Positions 26,186 through 34,079 of a DNA stretch of 64,000 nucleotides are shown piece by piece (within the stretch, counting starts at the first letter, position 1; each line of letters starts with the position of its first letter). Source of the stretch: DASSBR01 sp035701285 (GTDB lineage Bacteria; Pseudomonadota; Gammaproteobacteria; Natronospirales; DASSBR01); NCBI GenBank assembly GCA_035701285.1, contig DASSNT010000032.1:1-64000 (forward strand), in the 5' to 3' direction. A model generated the notes under the pieces. The model did not search any database. It had not been told where the DNA came from and saw only the letters and a program-made list of their open reading frames with translations. The position numbers and the translations under genes are program-made.

Positions 26186-26386
26186 TCACCGGTTCCGACG
26201 CTTTCGCATTTTTGTCCAGACGAGGATCGACACTGCCGGCAACACGATGCCGCCGCCGACAAAGATGCCGCCCATGTACCACCCCAGGCGCGGGTCGTGG
26301 GGCGGAATGCCCGCCGCGGCGCAGATGACGATGGCCAGGCCCGCCCACAGCGCCGCCCACAGCAGCGGAACAATCAGCAGCAGCAT
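26186..26386 (-). CDS. Small two-helix membrane protein
   Basis: 66 residues: two hydrophobic helices (about 2-25 and 36-57) joined by a loop with P-P-H-D-P-R-L-G-W-Y, ending in a basic tail K-M-R-K-R-R-N-R. It begins six bases after the stop of the upstream membrane protein gene on the same strand, which supports a real co-transcribed gene. No family is recognised. Its short length and lack of a strong ribosome site are the main uncertainties. Confidence 0.55.
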   Translation of the reverse strand: MLLLIVPLLWAALWAGLAIVICAAAGIPPHDPRLGWYMGGIFVGGGIVLPAVSILVWTKMRKRRNR

Positions 26387-26392
26387 TGGCGA

Positions 26393-26827
26393 TTAGAACG
26401 GGTTGTCGACCTGGACGTCGCGTTCGCGCAGTTCGTGCACGAACGCCTCAATGCGCTCCGCTGGCACACCCGTCAAGTTCACCATCAGCACGCCGCGCCG
26501 CAGCCGGTTCGGCACGCTCTGTCGGCGCGTTTCGATCGACACCCGCTTGATCTGGTCGAGCGCGTAAGCGCGTGTGCCCAGCGAGAGTCCCCGCGGGTCT
26601 GATAGCGTGAGCATGTGTCCCGAGAGGCGGGCGGCCGGTTGCCGAATCAGCTTCACGCCAAGCGCACCGACGACCAGCCCGGCGACGAATGCCAGCACGG
26701 CCCAGCCGGGAAAGCTGGTGTAGAGCGCCAGCATGTAGGCGCCCGCAAATAAAATGGCGGCGCCGATCAGCCAGGGGTACATGCGCTTCTGGTCTCGAAA
26801 GAATACTTCTGCAGGTCTGTCGGGCAT
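26393..26827 (-). CDS. Membrane protein with PH-like cytoplasmic domain
   Basis: 144 residues. The start is ATG 26827, which has AGGA about nine bases upstream. An upstream frame to 26881 has weaker support. Two transmembrane helices lie at about 16-35 and 40-60. They are followed by a soluble part with L-S-G-H-M-L-T-L-S-D-P-R-G-L-S-L-G-T and I-K-R-V-S-I-E-T-R-R, a layout like bacterial PH (YdbT/YcxB-type) membrane proteins. Function unknown. It pairs with the 66-residue membrane protein downstream. Confidence 0.65.
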   Translation of the reverse strand: MPDRPAEVFFRDQKRMYPWLIGAAILFAGAYMLALYTSFPGWAVLAFVAGLVVGALGVKLIRQPAARLSGHMLTLSDPRGLSLGTRAYALDQIKRVSIETRRQSVPNRLRRGVLMVNLTGVPAERIEAFVHELRERDVQVDNPF

Positions 26828-26888
26828 TGATCTTGTCCTTGGTCTTGCCGTCATTATCGGGCCCGCCACCGGCGGATGCAAAGGCTGC

Positions 26889-27527
26889 TTACAGGTCGAC
26901 CGTCTTGTGTCGGTACTCGCACAGGTCGGCGATCACGCAACGCGGGCATTTCGGCTTGCGCGCGACACAGGTGTAGCGGCCGTGCAGGATGAGCCAGTGG
27001 TGCGCGTTCGGCTTGTATTCGTCCGGCACGAACTTCAGTAGTGCCTTTTCGACGGCGAGCGGCGTCTTGCCCGGGGCGAGGCGGGTGCGGTTGGCGACCC
27101 GGAAGATATGCGTGTCGACGGCAATTGTCGGCTCGCCGAAGAGCGTGTTGAGAATGACATTGGCGGTCTTGCGGCCGACGCCGGGCAGTGCTTCCAGTTC
27201 CGCCCGGGTGTTCGGCACCTGGCCGTCGTGGCGGTCGAGCAGCAGCTCCGACATCGCGATGACGTTTTTCGCCTTGTTGTTATACAGGCCGATGGTGTTG
27301 ATGTATTCCTTTAGCGCGTCTTCGCCGAGCGTCACCATCTGCTTTGGTGTACTGGCTACCTTGAAGAGTTTGGCGGTGGCGGCGTTGACGCCCCGGTCGG
27401 TGGCCTGGGCCGACAGGATGACGGCGACCAGCAGTTCATAGTCGTTGTTATAGACCAGCTCGGTGGTCGGCGCGGGGATCGCTTCCTGCAGCCGCTTGAA
27501 GATTTCCCGGCGCTTCGCTGCGTTCAT
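26889..27527 (-). CDS. nth: Endonuclease III
   Basis: Bifunctional DNA glycosylase/AP lyase for oxidised pyrimidines. 212 residues with the helix-hairpin-helix L-P-G-V-G-R-K120-T-A-N, catalytic Lys120 and Asp138 (A-V-D-T-H), and the [4Fe-4S] loop C187-x6-C194-x2-C197-x5-C203. All of these are at the same residue numbers as in E. coli Nth. The ATG overlaps the stop of the upstream RnfB-like gene. The rnfB-nth neighbourhood is a remnant of the rsx-nth order seen in enteric bacteria. Confidence 0.97.
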   Translation of the reverse strand: MNAAKRREIFKRLQEAIPAPTTELVYNNDYELLVAVILSAQATDRGVNAATAKLFKVASTPKQMVTLGEDALKEYINTIGLYNNKAKNVIAMSELLLDRHDGQVPNTRAELEALPGVGRKTANVILNTLFGEPTIAVDTHIFRVANRTRLAPGKTPLAVEKALLKFVPDEYKPNAHHWLILHGRYTCVARKPKCPRCVIADLCEYRHKTVDL

Positions 27528-28195
27528 GCCCGGTCCTTTCCGCGCCGGGCGCGGACCTCGGCGACCATGGCTTTGATTTCGCTCCGCCGGGCCGCCGCCG
27601 TCCGGGCGATCTGGTTATCCCGCCGCCGGTTTTCGCGCGCCGCGTGCTCGGCCGTCAGCCGTGCCGCGCGCGCCTCGACACGATGACGGGCATGGTCTGC
27701 TGCCTGGCGATCGGCCGGCGGCACGTGTCGGCGACGCAGGGCTTCGATGGCGTCGTCGGCCGCGGGTTCGCCAGCCGCTGCCGTGCGGGCTTTCGCGGGA
27801 ACCATGTCGATACAGTCGACCGGGCAGGGCGGCAGGCACAGCTCGCAGCCGGTGCATTCCGCGGCGATCACCGTGTGCATCAGCTTGGCCGCGCCGACAA
27901 TGGCATCGACCGGGCAGGCCTGGATGCAGCGGGTGCAGCCAATGCAGGTGTCTTCGTCGATGACAGCGACAGTGGGCGTCAGCGTTTCACCGCACGCCGG
28001 GTCGAGCGGTTTCGGATCGCGGCCGGTAAGTTCGGCCAGCGCGGCAATGGCGGTGTCGCCGCCCGGCGGGCAGCGATTAATGTCGGCTTCGCCACGGGCG
28101 ATGGCCTCGGCATACGGCCGGCAGCCGGCGTAGCCGCAGCGCTCGCACTGCGTCTGTGGCAGCAGCCGGTCGATGTCGTGCGCGGTGGGCTTCAA
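27524..28195 (-). CDS. rsxB: Soluble RnfB/RsxB-like ferredoxin
   Basis: 223 residues. An N-terminal [4Fe-4S] domain (C17, C20, C25, C42, in C-E-R-C-G-Y-A-G-C) is followed by a two-cluster ferredoxin domain with C83-x2-C86-x2-C89-x3-C93 and C113-x2-C116-x2-C119-x3-C123. This is the RnfB/RsxB arrangement, but the usual N-terminal membrane helix is missing. No rnfA, C, D, G or E gene is nearby. The C-terminus (about 135-223) is a long charged Ala/Arg-rich helix. It may serve as a cytosolic electron carrier for biosynthesis or for Nth cluster chemistry, which is inference. Stop/start overlap with nth. Confidence 0.87.
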   Translation of the reverse strand: MKPTAHDIDRLLPQTQCERCGYAGCRPYAEAIARGEADINRCPPGGDTAIAALAELTGRDPKPLDPACGETLTPTVAVIDEDTCIGCTRCIQACPVDAIVGAAKLMHTVIAAECTGCELCLPPCPVDCIDMVPAKARTAAAGEPAADDAIEALRRRHVPPADRQAADHARHRVEARAARLTAEHAARENRRRDNQIARTAAARRSEIKAMVAEVRARRGKDRA

Positions 28196-28202
28196 TGGCG
28201 CC

Positions 28203-30215
28203 TTACTTGACCTTCATGCCCGGCTTCGACCCGGCATCCGGTTCGAGCACGAAGACATCCTTGCCACCGGGGCCGGCAGCCAGCACCATGCCTTCCGACA
28301 CGCCGAAGCGCATCTTGCGCGGCGCGAGGTTTGCGACCAGCACGACCAGGCGGTCTTTCAGCGCGTCCGGTTCGTAGGCGGCCTTGATGCCGGCGAACAC
28401 GGTGCGCGTGCCCAGCTCGCCGACGTCGAGCGTCAGCTTGAGCAGCTTGTCGGCGCCTTCGACATGCTCCGCATTGGCGACGCGCGCCACGCGCAGATCG
28501 ATCTTCGCGAAGTCGTCGATGTTGATTTCGGCGGCATCCGATTTCGCTTTCGCCGCGGCCGGCTGCTTTTGCAGGTCTTCTCTGGAGGCGTCGATCATCG
28601 CCTGGATATCCTTCTGGTCAATGCGCTGCATCATCGGTTTGAACGGGTTGATCTGCGTGCCGAGCAGCGGTGTGTCGAGGTCCGTCCAGCGGAACGGCTC
28701 AACGTTCAGAAATTCCGCGGCCTTTTCGGCCAGGGCCGGCAGCACCGGCGCAAGATAAATCGCCAGCACGCGGAACAGGTTGAGTGCCTGCGTGCAGACC
28801 GCCTGCACCTGCTCGGCGTTGGCCAGGTCCTTGTTCAGCTTCCACGGTTTGTGCTCGTCAACAAAGGCATTGGCGCGATCGGCCAGTGCCATCACTTCGC
28901 GCACCGCGCGCGAGAACTCTCGGTTTTCGTAAGCCGAGGCAATGCTGTCGGCTGCCGCGGTGAAATCGTCGTACAGCGCCGGCTCCATCAGCGTGTCGGC
29001 CAGGCGGCCATTCGAGCCTTTATGAATGAACCCGGCCGAGCGGCTGGCGATATTGACCAGCTTGCCGACCAGGTCGCTGTTGACGCGCTGGCGGAAGTCC
29101 TCAAGGCTGAGATCGATGTCGTCGAGACCCGGCCCGAGCTTGGCCGCAAAGTAGTAGCGCAGATACTCGGGATCGAGATGGTCGAGATACGTCCGCGCCT
29201 GGATGAACGTGCCGCGCGACTTCGACATCTTCTTGCCGTCGACTGTCAGGAAGCCATGCGCAAATACCGCACTCGGCGTGCGGAACCCGGCGGCGGACAA
29301 CATCGCCGGCCAGAACAGCGCGTGAAAATAGATGATGTCCTTACCGATAAAATGGTATAGCTCGGCCTGGCTTTCCGCGTCCCAGAACGCGTCGAAATCC
29401 AGTTCCGGCGTGCGATTGCAGAGATCCCTGAAGCTCGCCATGTAGCCGATCGGTGCGTCCAGCCAGACGTAAAAGTACTTGCCGGGCGCATCGGGAATCT
29501 CGAAGCCGAAGTAGGGCGCGTCGCGGGAAATGTCCCAGTCCTTCAGGCCCGCCTCGAACCACTCATCGAGCTTGCGGCGCACGCTCTCGTGGACGTGGCC
29601 TCCACGGGTCCAGTCCTTCAGCATGGCCTCGAAATCGGCGAGCTGCACGAAGTAATGCACCGATTCCTTCTCGATCGGTGTCGTGCCGGAAACGACGGAG
29701 ACCGGATTCTTCAGTTCGCTGGGCGAATAGGTCGCGCCGCAGTTTTCGCAGGAGTCGCCGTACTGGTCGGCCGCGCCGCAGCGCGGGCACTCGCCGCGAA
29801 TGAACCGGTCCGGCAGGAACATCTGCTTTTCGACGTCGTAGGCCTGCGATATCGTGCGCTCGACAACGTGGCCGCCGTTCTTCAGGCCCTGGTAAATGCG
29901 GTTGGCGAGTTCCCGGTTTTCGGGAGAATGCGTCGTGTAATAATTGTCGAAGCCGATCATGAAGTCGGCGAAGTCGCGGCGATGCTCGCGGTCCGAGCGC
30001 TCGATCAACGCTTCCGGTGTGATACCTTCCTGTTGTGCCTTGAGCATGATCGGCGTGCCGTGGGCGTCGTCGGCGCAGACGAAATGGCAACGTGAGCCGA
30101 GCAGCTTCTGAAAGCGCACCCAGATGTCGGTCTGGATGTATTCGAGCATGTGGCCGATGTGGATCGAGCCGTTGGCGTAGGGCAGGGCAGCGGTGACAAG
30201 AATGTCGCGAGGCAT
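28203..30215 (-). CDS. metG: Methionine-tRNA ligase
   Basis: Charges tRNA-Met. 670 residues. Signatures: Y-A-N-G-S-I-H-I-G-H near residue 16 (HIGH), the zinc knuckle C-P-R-C and C-E-N-C near 145-160, and K-K-M-S-K-S near 335. The C-terminal EMAP/tRNA-binding domain spans about 565-670 (I-D-D-F-A-K-I-D-L-R-V-A). The RnfB-like gene follows after seven bases. Divergent from a TlpA-like gene, with only a short gap. Confidence 0.97.
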   Translation of the reverse strand: MPRDILVTAALPYANGSIHIGHMLEYIQTDIWVRFQKLLGSRCHFVCADDAHGTPIMLKAQQEGITPEALIERSDREHRRDFADFMIGFDNYYTTHSPENRELANRIYQGLKNGGHVVERTISQAYDVEKQMFLPDRFIRGECPRCGAADQYGDSCENCGATYSPSELKNPVSVVSGTTPIEKESVHYFVQLADFEAMLKDWTRGGHVHESVRRKLDEWFEAGLKDWDISRDAPYFGFEIPDAPGKYFYVWLDAPIGYMASFRDLCNRTPELDFDAFWDAESQAELYHFIGKDIIYFHALFWPAMLSAAGFRTPSAVFAHGFLTVDGKKMSKSRGTFIQARTYLDHLDPEYLRYYFAAKLGPGLDDIDLSLEDFRQRVNSDLVGKLVNIASRSAGFIHKGSNGRLADTLMEPALYDDFTAAADSIASAYENREFSRAVREVMALADRANAFVDEHKPWKLNKDLANAEQVQAVCTQALNLFRVLAIYLAPVLPALAEKAAEFLNVEPFRWTDLDTPLLGTQINPFKPMMQRIDQKDIQAMIDASREDLQKQPAAAKAKSDAAEINIDDFAKIDLRVARVANAEHVEGADKLLKLTLDVGELGTRTVFAGIKAAYEPDALKDRLVVLVANLAPRKMRFGVSEGMVLAAGPGGKDVFVLEPDAGSKPGMKVK

Positions 30216-30231
30216 GGGATTAGCTAGTCGA

Positions 30232-30750
30232 ATGAAACGCGAATTATGCCATAGGGGTTACGGCGGCGTCAGAATGCTCGTCGGCTTGCTGGGCCTGCTG
30301 GCGACGGCGCAGGCGGGCGCCGCTGCCCATGTCGGCGCGCCGTTGCCACCGCTCGAACTGCCGAACGTGAATGGCCAACTGGTGCCGCTGCGGAGCGATA
30401 CTGCCAGGCTCACGATCATCAATTTCTGGGCGAGCTGGTGTACGCCCTGCCTTCACGAGATACCGGATCTCGTCAGCGTCTACGACCGCTGGCGGCGGCA
30501 TGGCGTGCGCGTAGTGGGCATTGCGGTGGATTCGGGCACGCCGGAAGAAATCGCCCGATTCGCCAGCGAGCACGGCATCGACTATGCGGTGCTGGTTGCC
30601 GATACCGGCTGGGTGCGGCAGCACTTCGGGCTAACGGGTATCCCGGTCACGTTGATCGTCGACGGTCGCGGCATCATTCAGGCGCGGCTGCCGGGGCCGC
30701 AAACAGGGGAGCGCTTGACCTACATCATTAGCCGATATTTGCGGCGATGA
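30232..30750 (+). CDS. TlpA-type periplasmic thiol-disulfide protein
   Basis: Thioredoxin-fold protein with the redox site W-A-S-W-C-T-P-C and the upstream L-T-I-I-N-F strand. The cis-proline segment G-I-P-V-T appears later. A hydrophobic N-terminal segment (L-V-G-L-L-G-L-L-A-T-A-Q-A-G-A-A) indicates export. The start is uncertain: ATG 30232 gives 172 residues with a long basic leader, ATG 30274 gives 158 residues with a compact signal peptide. Likely a reductase for cytochrome c maturation or another periplasmic disulfide task, but no ccm genes are nearby. Divergent from metG and upstream of apbC. Confidence 0.85.
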   Translation: MKRELCHRGYGGVRMLVGLLGLLATAQAGAAAHVGAPLPPLELPNVNGQLVPLRSDTARLTIINFWASWCTPCLHEIPDLVSVYDRWRRHGVRVVGIAVDSGTPEEIARFASEHGIDYAVLVADTGWVRQHFGLTGIPVTLIVDGRGIIQARLPGPQTGERLTYIISRYLRR

Positions 30751-30782
30751 TAAACTAGCACCCTTTCAGTCAGGATATTTCA

Positions 30783-31856
30783 ATGCGATTGACTACCGGC
30801 GCGGTGGCGGCGGCGCTGTCTGGCGCCACACCTCCCGATCTCGACGTTGATTTGTCTGCCGCGGTGGACCGTGTCGAGGTCACCGAGGGCGGGCGGGCGA
30901 ACGTCCGGCTCACGCTCGGTTTTCCCGCGGCCGGTATTCGCGACGGTCTGGCGAAATGGGTGGCCGAGCGGCTGGACTCGTCCGGTTTCCCCGTCGGCAC
31001 CGTCGAGATCGATTGGGAGATTTCGCCGCACGCGGTGCAGGGTAATTTGCAGCCGCTCAAGGGCGTCAAGAATCTGATCGCGGTGGCTTCCGGCAAAGGC
31101 GGTGTCGGCAAATCGACGGTCGCCGTCAATCTTGCGCTGGCGCTGGCGGCGGAGGGCGCGCGCGTCGGCGTGCTGGACGCCGACATCTACGGGCCCAGCC
31201 AGCCGCGCATGCTGGGGCTCGAAGGCCAGCGGCCGACCAGCCCGGACGGCAAGCACATCGACCCGCTGGTCGGCCATGGCCTGCAGTGCATGTCGATCGG
31301 CTTCCTCGTCGACCAGGACACGCCGATGATCTGGCGCGGACCGATGGTGACGCAGGCACTGACGCAGTTTCTGAATGATACCAGCTGGGACAATCTCGAC
31401 TACCTGATCATCGACATGCCGCCGGGTACCGGCGACATCGCGCTGACGCTTGCGCAGCGCGTGCCGGTCAGCGGCGCGATCATCGTCACCACGCCGCAGG
31501 ACATCGCGCTGCTCGACGCCCGCAAGGGTCTGAAGATGTTCGAGAAAGTGGATGTGAACGTGCTCGGCATCGTCGAAAACATGAGCACCTATATCTGCCC
31601 GAAGTGCGGCCACGAAGAAGCCATCTTCGGCGAGGGCGGCGGCAAGCGGCTCGCCGACGAGAACGACACCCCGCTGCTGGGCACGCTGCCGCTGGACCTG
31701 CGGATTCGCGAGCAGGCCGACAGCGGCCGCCCCACAGTCGTCGCCGAACCTGACGGCGACATCGCGAGAGCGTACCGCGCGCTCGCGCGCCGCGCCGCAG
31801 CCGAACTGGCGCAGACCGCGCCGGCGGCATTTCCGAATATCGTCGAGGAAGATTAA
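30783..31856 (+). CDS. apbC: Iron-sulfur cluster carrier ATPase (Mrp/ApbC)
   Basis: P-loop NTPase that transfers Fe-S clusters to target proteins. 357 residues: N-terminal MIP18 (DUF59) domain about 1-85, deviant Walker A G-K-G-G-V-G-K-S-T at about 104-112, D-A-D-I-Y-G-P-S, D-M-P-P-G-T-G-D, and the cluster-binding C-P-K-C near 265. The metG-apbC-dcd order is common in gammaproteobacteria, here interrupted by the TlpA-like gene. dcd starts at the stop codon. Confidence 0.95.
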   Translation: MRLTTGAVAAALSGATPPDLDVDLSAAVDRVEVTEGGRANVRLTLGFPAAGIRDGLAKWVAERLDSSGFPVGTVEIDWEISPHAVQGNLQPLKGVKNLIAVASGKGGVGKSTVAVNLALALAAEGARVGVLDADIYGPSQPRMLGLEGQRPTSPDGKHIDPLVGHGLQCMSIGFLVDQDTPMIWRGPMVTQALTQFLNDTSWDNLDYLIIDMPPGTGDIALTLAQRVPVSGAIIVTTPQDIALLDARKGLKMFEKVDVNVLGIVENMSTYICPKCGHEEAIFGEGGGKRLADENDTPLLGTLPLDLRIREQADSGRPTVVAEPDGDIARAYRALARRAAAELAQTAPAAFPNIVEED

Positions 31857-32422
31857 TGAGCATCAAGTCGGACAAGTGGATTCGGCGCATGGCCGAGCAG
31901 GAAGGACTTATCGAACCGTTCGAGCCCGGCCAGGTGCGCGCCAACGGCAGCGGCAAGATCGTCTCTTACGGTACCTCGAGCTACGGCTACGACGTGCGCT
32001 GCGCGAACGAATTCAAGATCTTCACCAACATCAACTCGGCCGTGGTCGACCCCAAAGCCTTCGATGCCAACAGCTTCGTCGACTTCAGCGGCCCCGTCTG
32101 CATCATTCCGCCGAACTCGTTCGCGCTCGCGCGCACGGTCGAATACTTCCGCATCCCGCGCAACGTGCTGACCGTCTGCCTGGGTAAATCCACTTACGCG
32201 CGCTGCGGAATTATCGTCAACGTGACGCCGCTGGAGCCGGAGTGGGAAGGGCACGTGACGCTGGAGTTTTCGAACACCACTCCGTTGCCGGCCAGGGTGT
32301 ACGCCGACGAAGGCGTCGCGCAGATGCTGTTCTTCGAATCGGACGAAGTGTGCGAAACCTCGTACAAGGATCGCGGCGGGAAGTACCAGGGCCAGCGCGG
32401 CGTGACGCTGCCTAAAGCTTAA
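31856..32422 (+). CDS. dcd: dCTP deaminase
   Basis: Converts dCTP to dUTP, feeding dTTP synthesis. 188 residues, matching the Gram-negative enzyme. Characteristic segments: M-S-I-K-S-D-K-W-I-R-R-M-A at the start, Y-G-Y-D-V-R near 42, G-K-S-T-Y-A-R-C-G near 110, and the substrate-site L-E-P-E-W-E-G-H near 130. The ATG overlaps the apbC stop by one base, so translation is coupled. Confidence 0.96.
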   Translation: MSIKSDKWIRRMAEQEGLIEPFEPGQVRANGSGKIVSYGTSSYGYDVRCANEFKIFTNINSAVVDPKAFDANSFVDFSGPVCIIPPNSFALARTVEYFRIPRNVLTVCLGKSTYARCGIIVNVTPLEPEWEGHVTLEFSNTTPLPARVYADEGVAQMLFFESDEVCETSYKDRGGKYQGQRGVTLPKA

Positions 32423-32431
32423 GGCGGCAGG

Positions 32432-32568
32432 AAGAAATCCCCCTCCAGCTCCCCCTTCCGGCCTACGGCCGCAAAGGGGAGTGCAAGAAGCAAGAAGCAC
32501 CAGAGCTATCACTCAAGTTCTCCCCTTTGCTCGCGTAGCGAGGAAGGGGGAGTTAGAGGGGGATTCTT
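32432..32568. repeat. Long inverted repeat with nested hairpins
   Basis: Left arm 32432-32481 and right arm 32520-32568 are about 50 bases each and largely complementary (outer part rich in ATCCCCCTC, inner end CTCCCCTTT/AAAGGGGAG). Each arm carries its own small hairpin, CGGCCTACGGCCG on the left and CTCGCGTAGCGAG on the right, differing in sequence but both self-complementary. A 38-base spacer separates the arms. It fills the gap between convergent dcd and the DUF3108 gene, and its right end reaches the DUF3108 stop codon. It may act as a two-way terminator. Confidence 0.8.
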
Positions 32569-33283
32569 ACTTCTTGCCGAATTGAATCGACCGCAGTTCC
32601 AGCCGGAACACCGGATCGCCGTCCTTGATCTGCGCAACCTTCACCGGCACGTAGTTCAACTTCGGCGCCAGCCAGAATATGGTCTTGCGGATGGACCCCG
32701 GCTCGCTGCGCTCGACGCGAACCGCGGTAAACGCGCCTGCCGGCACTGAAATAGCGTCCCGCCCGACGACCTTCAGGTGATACACCTCAAGCTCGTTGCG
32801 GTTGACCACCGGAAAGCTGCCCGCATCCATGCCGCCGGCCACGCTCCGCGACAGCTTGAGCTGCGCCAGAAACGGGTCGCTCGCCCCCTTCGGGATATCG
32901 ATCTTCTTTTCGTCGCCGCGATACGTGCTGTGCGCGACGTCATGCTTCCAGTCGAACAGAATGGACTGCGTGCGCTCATCGTCGCCCGTGTGGGAATAGC
33001 GATATTCGCGCGCGCTGAACTCACCGCTGTCGGCAATGGTAAAGACGCTCGACTCCGAAATGACGTCGTCGCGAAACAGGCTGACCAGCCCGGTCGCGTG
33101 GCTGTCGGATTTGAAGCGCCAGCGATCCTTGCCGAGCTTCTCAAGCTGGAACTTCGCCACACCGGCGCGAACGCCGTGCGTGATGACGTCGTAATCGGCC
33201 GCGTAGGGCTTCAGCGTTGCCGCAAAACCGGGGACCGCCAAAAGCAGCAACAGCACCGGCAGCAATCGTTTCAACAGCGTCAT
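32567..33283 (-). CDS. DUF3108 periplasmic protein
   Basis: 238 residues with a signal peptide (1 to about 22, ending F-A-A). The mature domain starts L-K-P-Y-A-A-D-Y-D-V-I, typical of the DUF3108 family, and continues as a beta-rich fold (Y-R-Y-S-H-T-G-D-D-E-R). The family is common next to purN in gammaproteobacteria. Function unproven. The ATG overlaps the purN stop, so it is translated with the purine genes. The 3' end runs into the long inverted repeat. Confidence 0.85.
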   Translation of the reverse strand: MTLLKRLLPVLLLLLAVPGFAATLKPYAADYDVITHGVRAGVAKFQLEKLGKDRWRFKSDSHATGLVSLFRDDVISESSVFTIADSGEFSAREYRYSHTGDDERTQSILFDWKHDVAHSTYRGDEKKIDIPKGASDPFLAQLKLSRSVAGGMDAGSFPVVNRNELEVYHLKVVGRDAISVPAGAFTAVRVERSEPGSIRKTIFWLAPKLNYVPVKVAQIKDGDPVFRLELRSIQFGKK

Positions 33284-33921
33284 TCGAAATCCATAACCGG
33301 TGGGGCGGCGAGCCGCTCGCCATCCATAAACACCTGGTTATCGTACAGCTTCACCCGTCCCGCGGCGAACCACTGGATCACACGGGGATAAATCACATGT
33401 TCGGCCGCCTGTACCCGCGCGGTCAGCACCGTTTCGTCATCGTCAGCGTTGACCGGCACGCGCGCCTGCAGGATCACCGGCCCGCCATCCAGTTCCGATG
33501 TCACGAAATGCACGCTGGTGCCATGATGCGCGAGCTGCTCGGCAAGTGCGCGCCGATGAGTGTGCAGGCCCCGCAGTGCCGGCAGCAGCGACGGGTGGAT
33601 ATTAATCATGCGGCCGCTGAAATGCGCCACGAAGGCATCATCCAGAATGCGCATGAAGCCGGCCAGCACCACCAGGTCCGGCGAAAATGAATCGACCGTC
33701 TTCAGCAAATCGGCCCGCCAGGCACTGCGCCCGGCATATTCCCGCGGCGCCACCGCCCGAGTCGGCACGCCGGCTTTACGCGCCCGCTCGAGCCCGAACG
33801 CATCCGCCTTGTCGCTGACGACCGCCACAAGTTCGGCGGCCACATCGCCGCGCGCGATGGCATCAATGATCGCCTGCAGATTACTTCCGTTCCCGGAAAT
33901 CATCACGACTAGACGGAGCAT
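33280..33921 (-). CDS. purN: Phosphoribosylglycinamide formyltransferase (GART)
   Basis: Third step of purine synthesis, using 10-formyl-tetrahydrofolate. The start is ATG 33921 (M-L-R-L-V-V-M-I-S-G-N-G-S-N-L-Q), which matches the family N-terminus. A frame back to 33960 adds 13 unconserved residues. 213 residues. Catalytic region: N-I-H-P-S-L-L-P-A near residue 108 and the downstream H-R-R-A-L-A and D-G-G-P-V segments. The palindromic repeat at 33969-34076 separates it from purM. Confidence 0.94.
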   Translation of the reverse strand: MLRLVVMISGNGSNLQAIIDAIARGDVAAELVAVVSDKADAFGLERARKAGVPTRAVAPREYAGRSAWRADLLKTVDSFSPDLVVLAGFMRILDDAFVAHFSGRMINIHPSLLPALRGLHTHRRALAEQLAHHGTSVHFVTSELDGGPVILQARVPVNADDDETVLTARVQAAEHVIYPRVIQWFAAGRVKLYDNQVFMDGERLAAPPVMDFE

Positions 33922-33968
33922 TTCTCTTCTTTTCCAGCTAAAGGTGTCAGCAAAATTCAACGTCTGGG

Positions 33969-34076
33969 GAGGTGGTGGCGTAACGGCTTTCCGGGTCGTG
34001 TGAGACAGGGATGTCGAACGCGAAGCCTACATGGATGTATTCACGGCGTCCCGGGAAGGCGTTACGGTACCGCCTC
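33969..34076. repeat. Palindromic repeat, copy 3 (in purM-purN operon)
   Basis: Arms of about 27 bases (33969-33995 and 34050-34076) are complementary with a few mismatches, outermost GAGGTGGT/ACCGCCTC. The core between them contains GTGTGAGACAGGGATGTCGA and ends GTATTCACGGCGTCCC (34037-34052), shared with copy 4 and nearly with copy 1. Arm sequence differs from the other copies. It lies in the mRNA between purM and purN. Confidence 0.85.
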
Positions 34077-34079
34077 TCG

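Noticed and set aside
28173..29360. 395-codon open frame antisense to metG
   Set aside because: metG is complete with all signatures. The antisense product has no recognisable domain.
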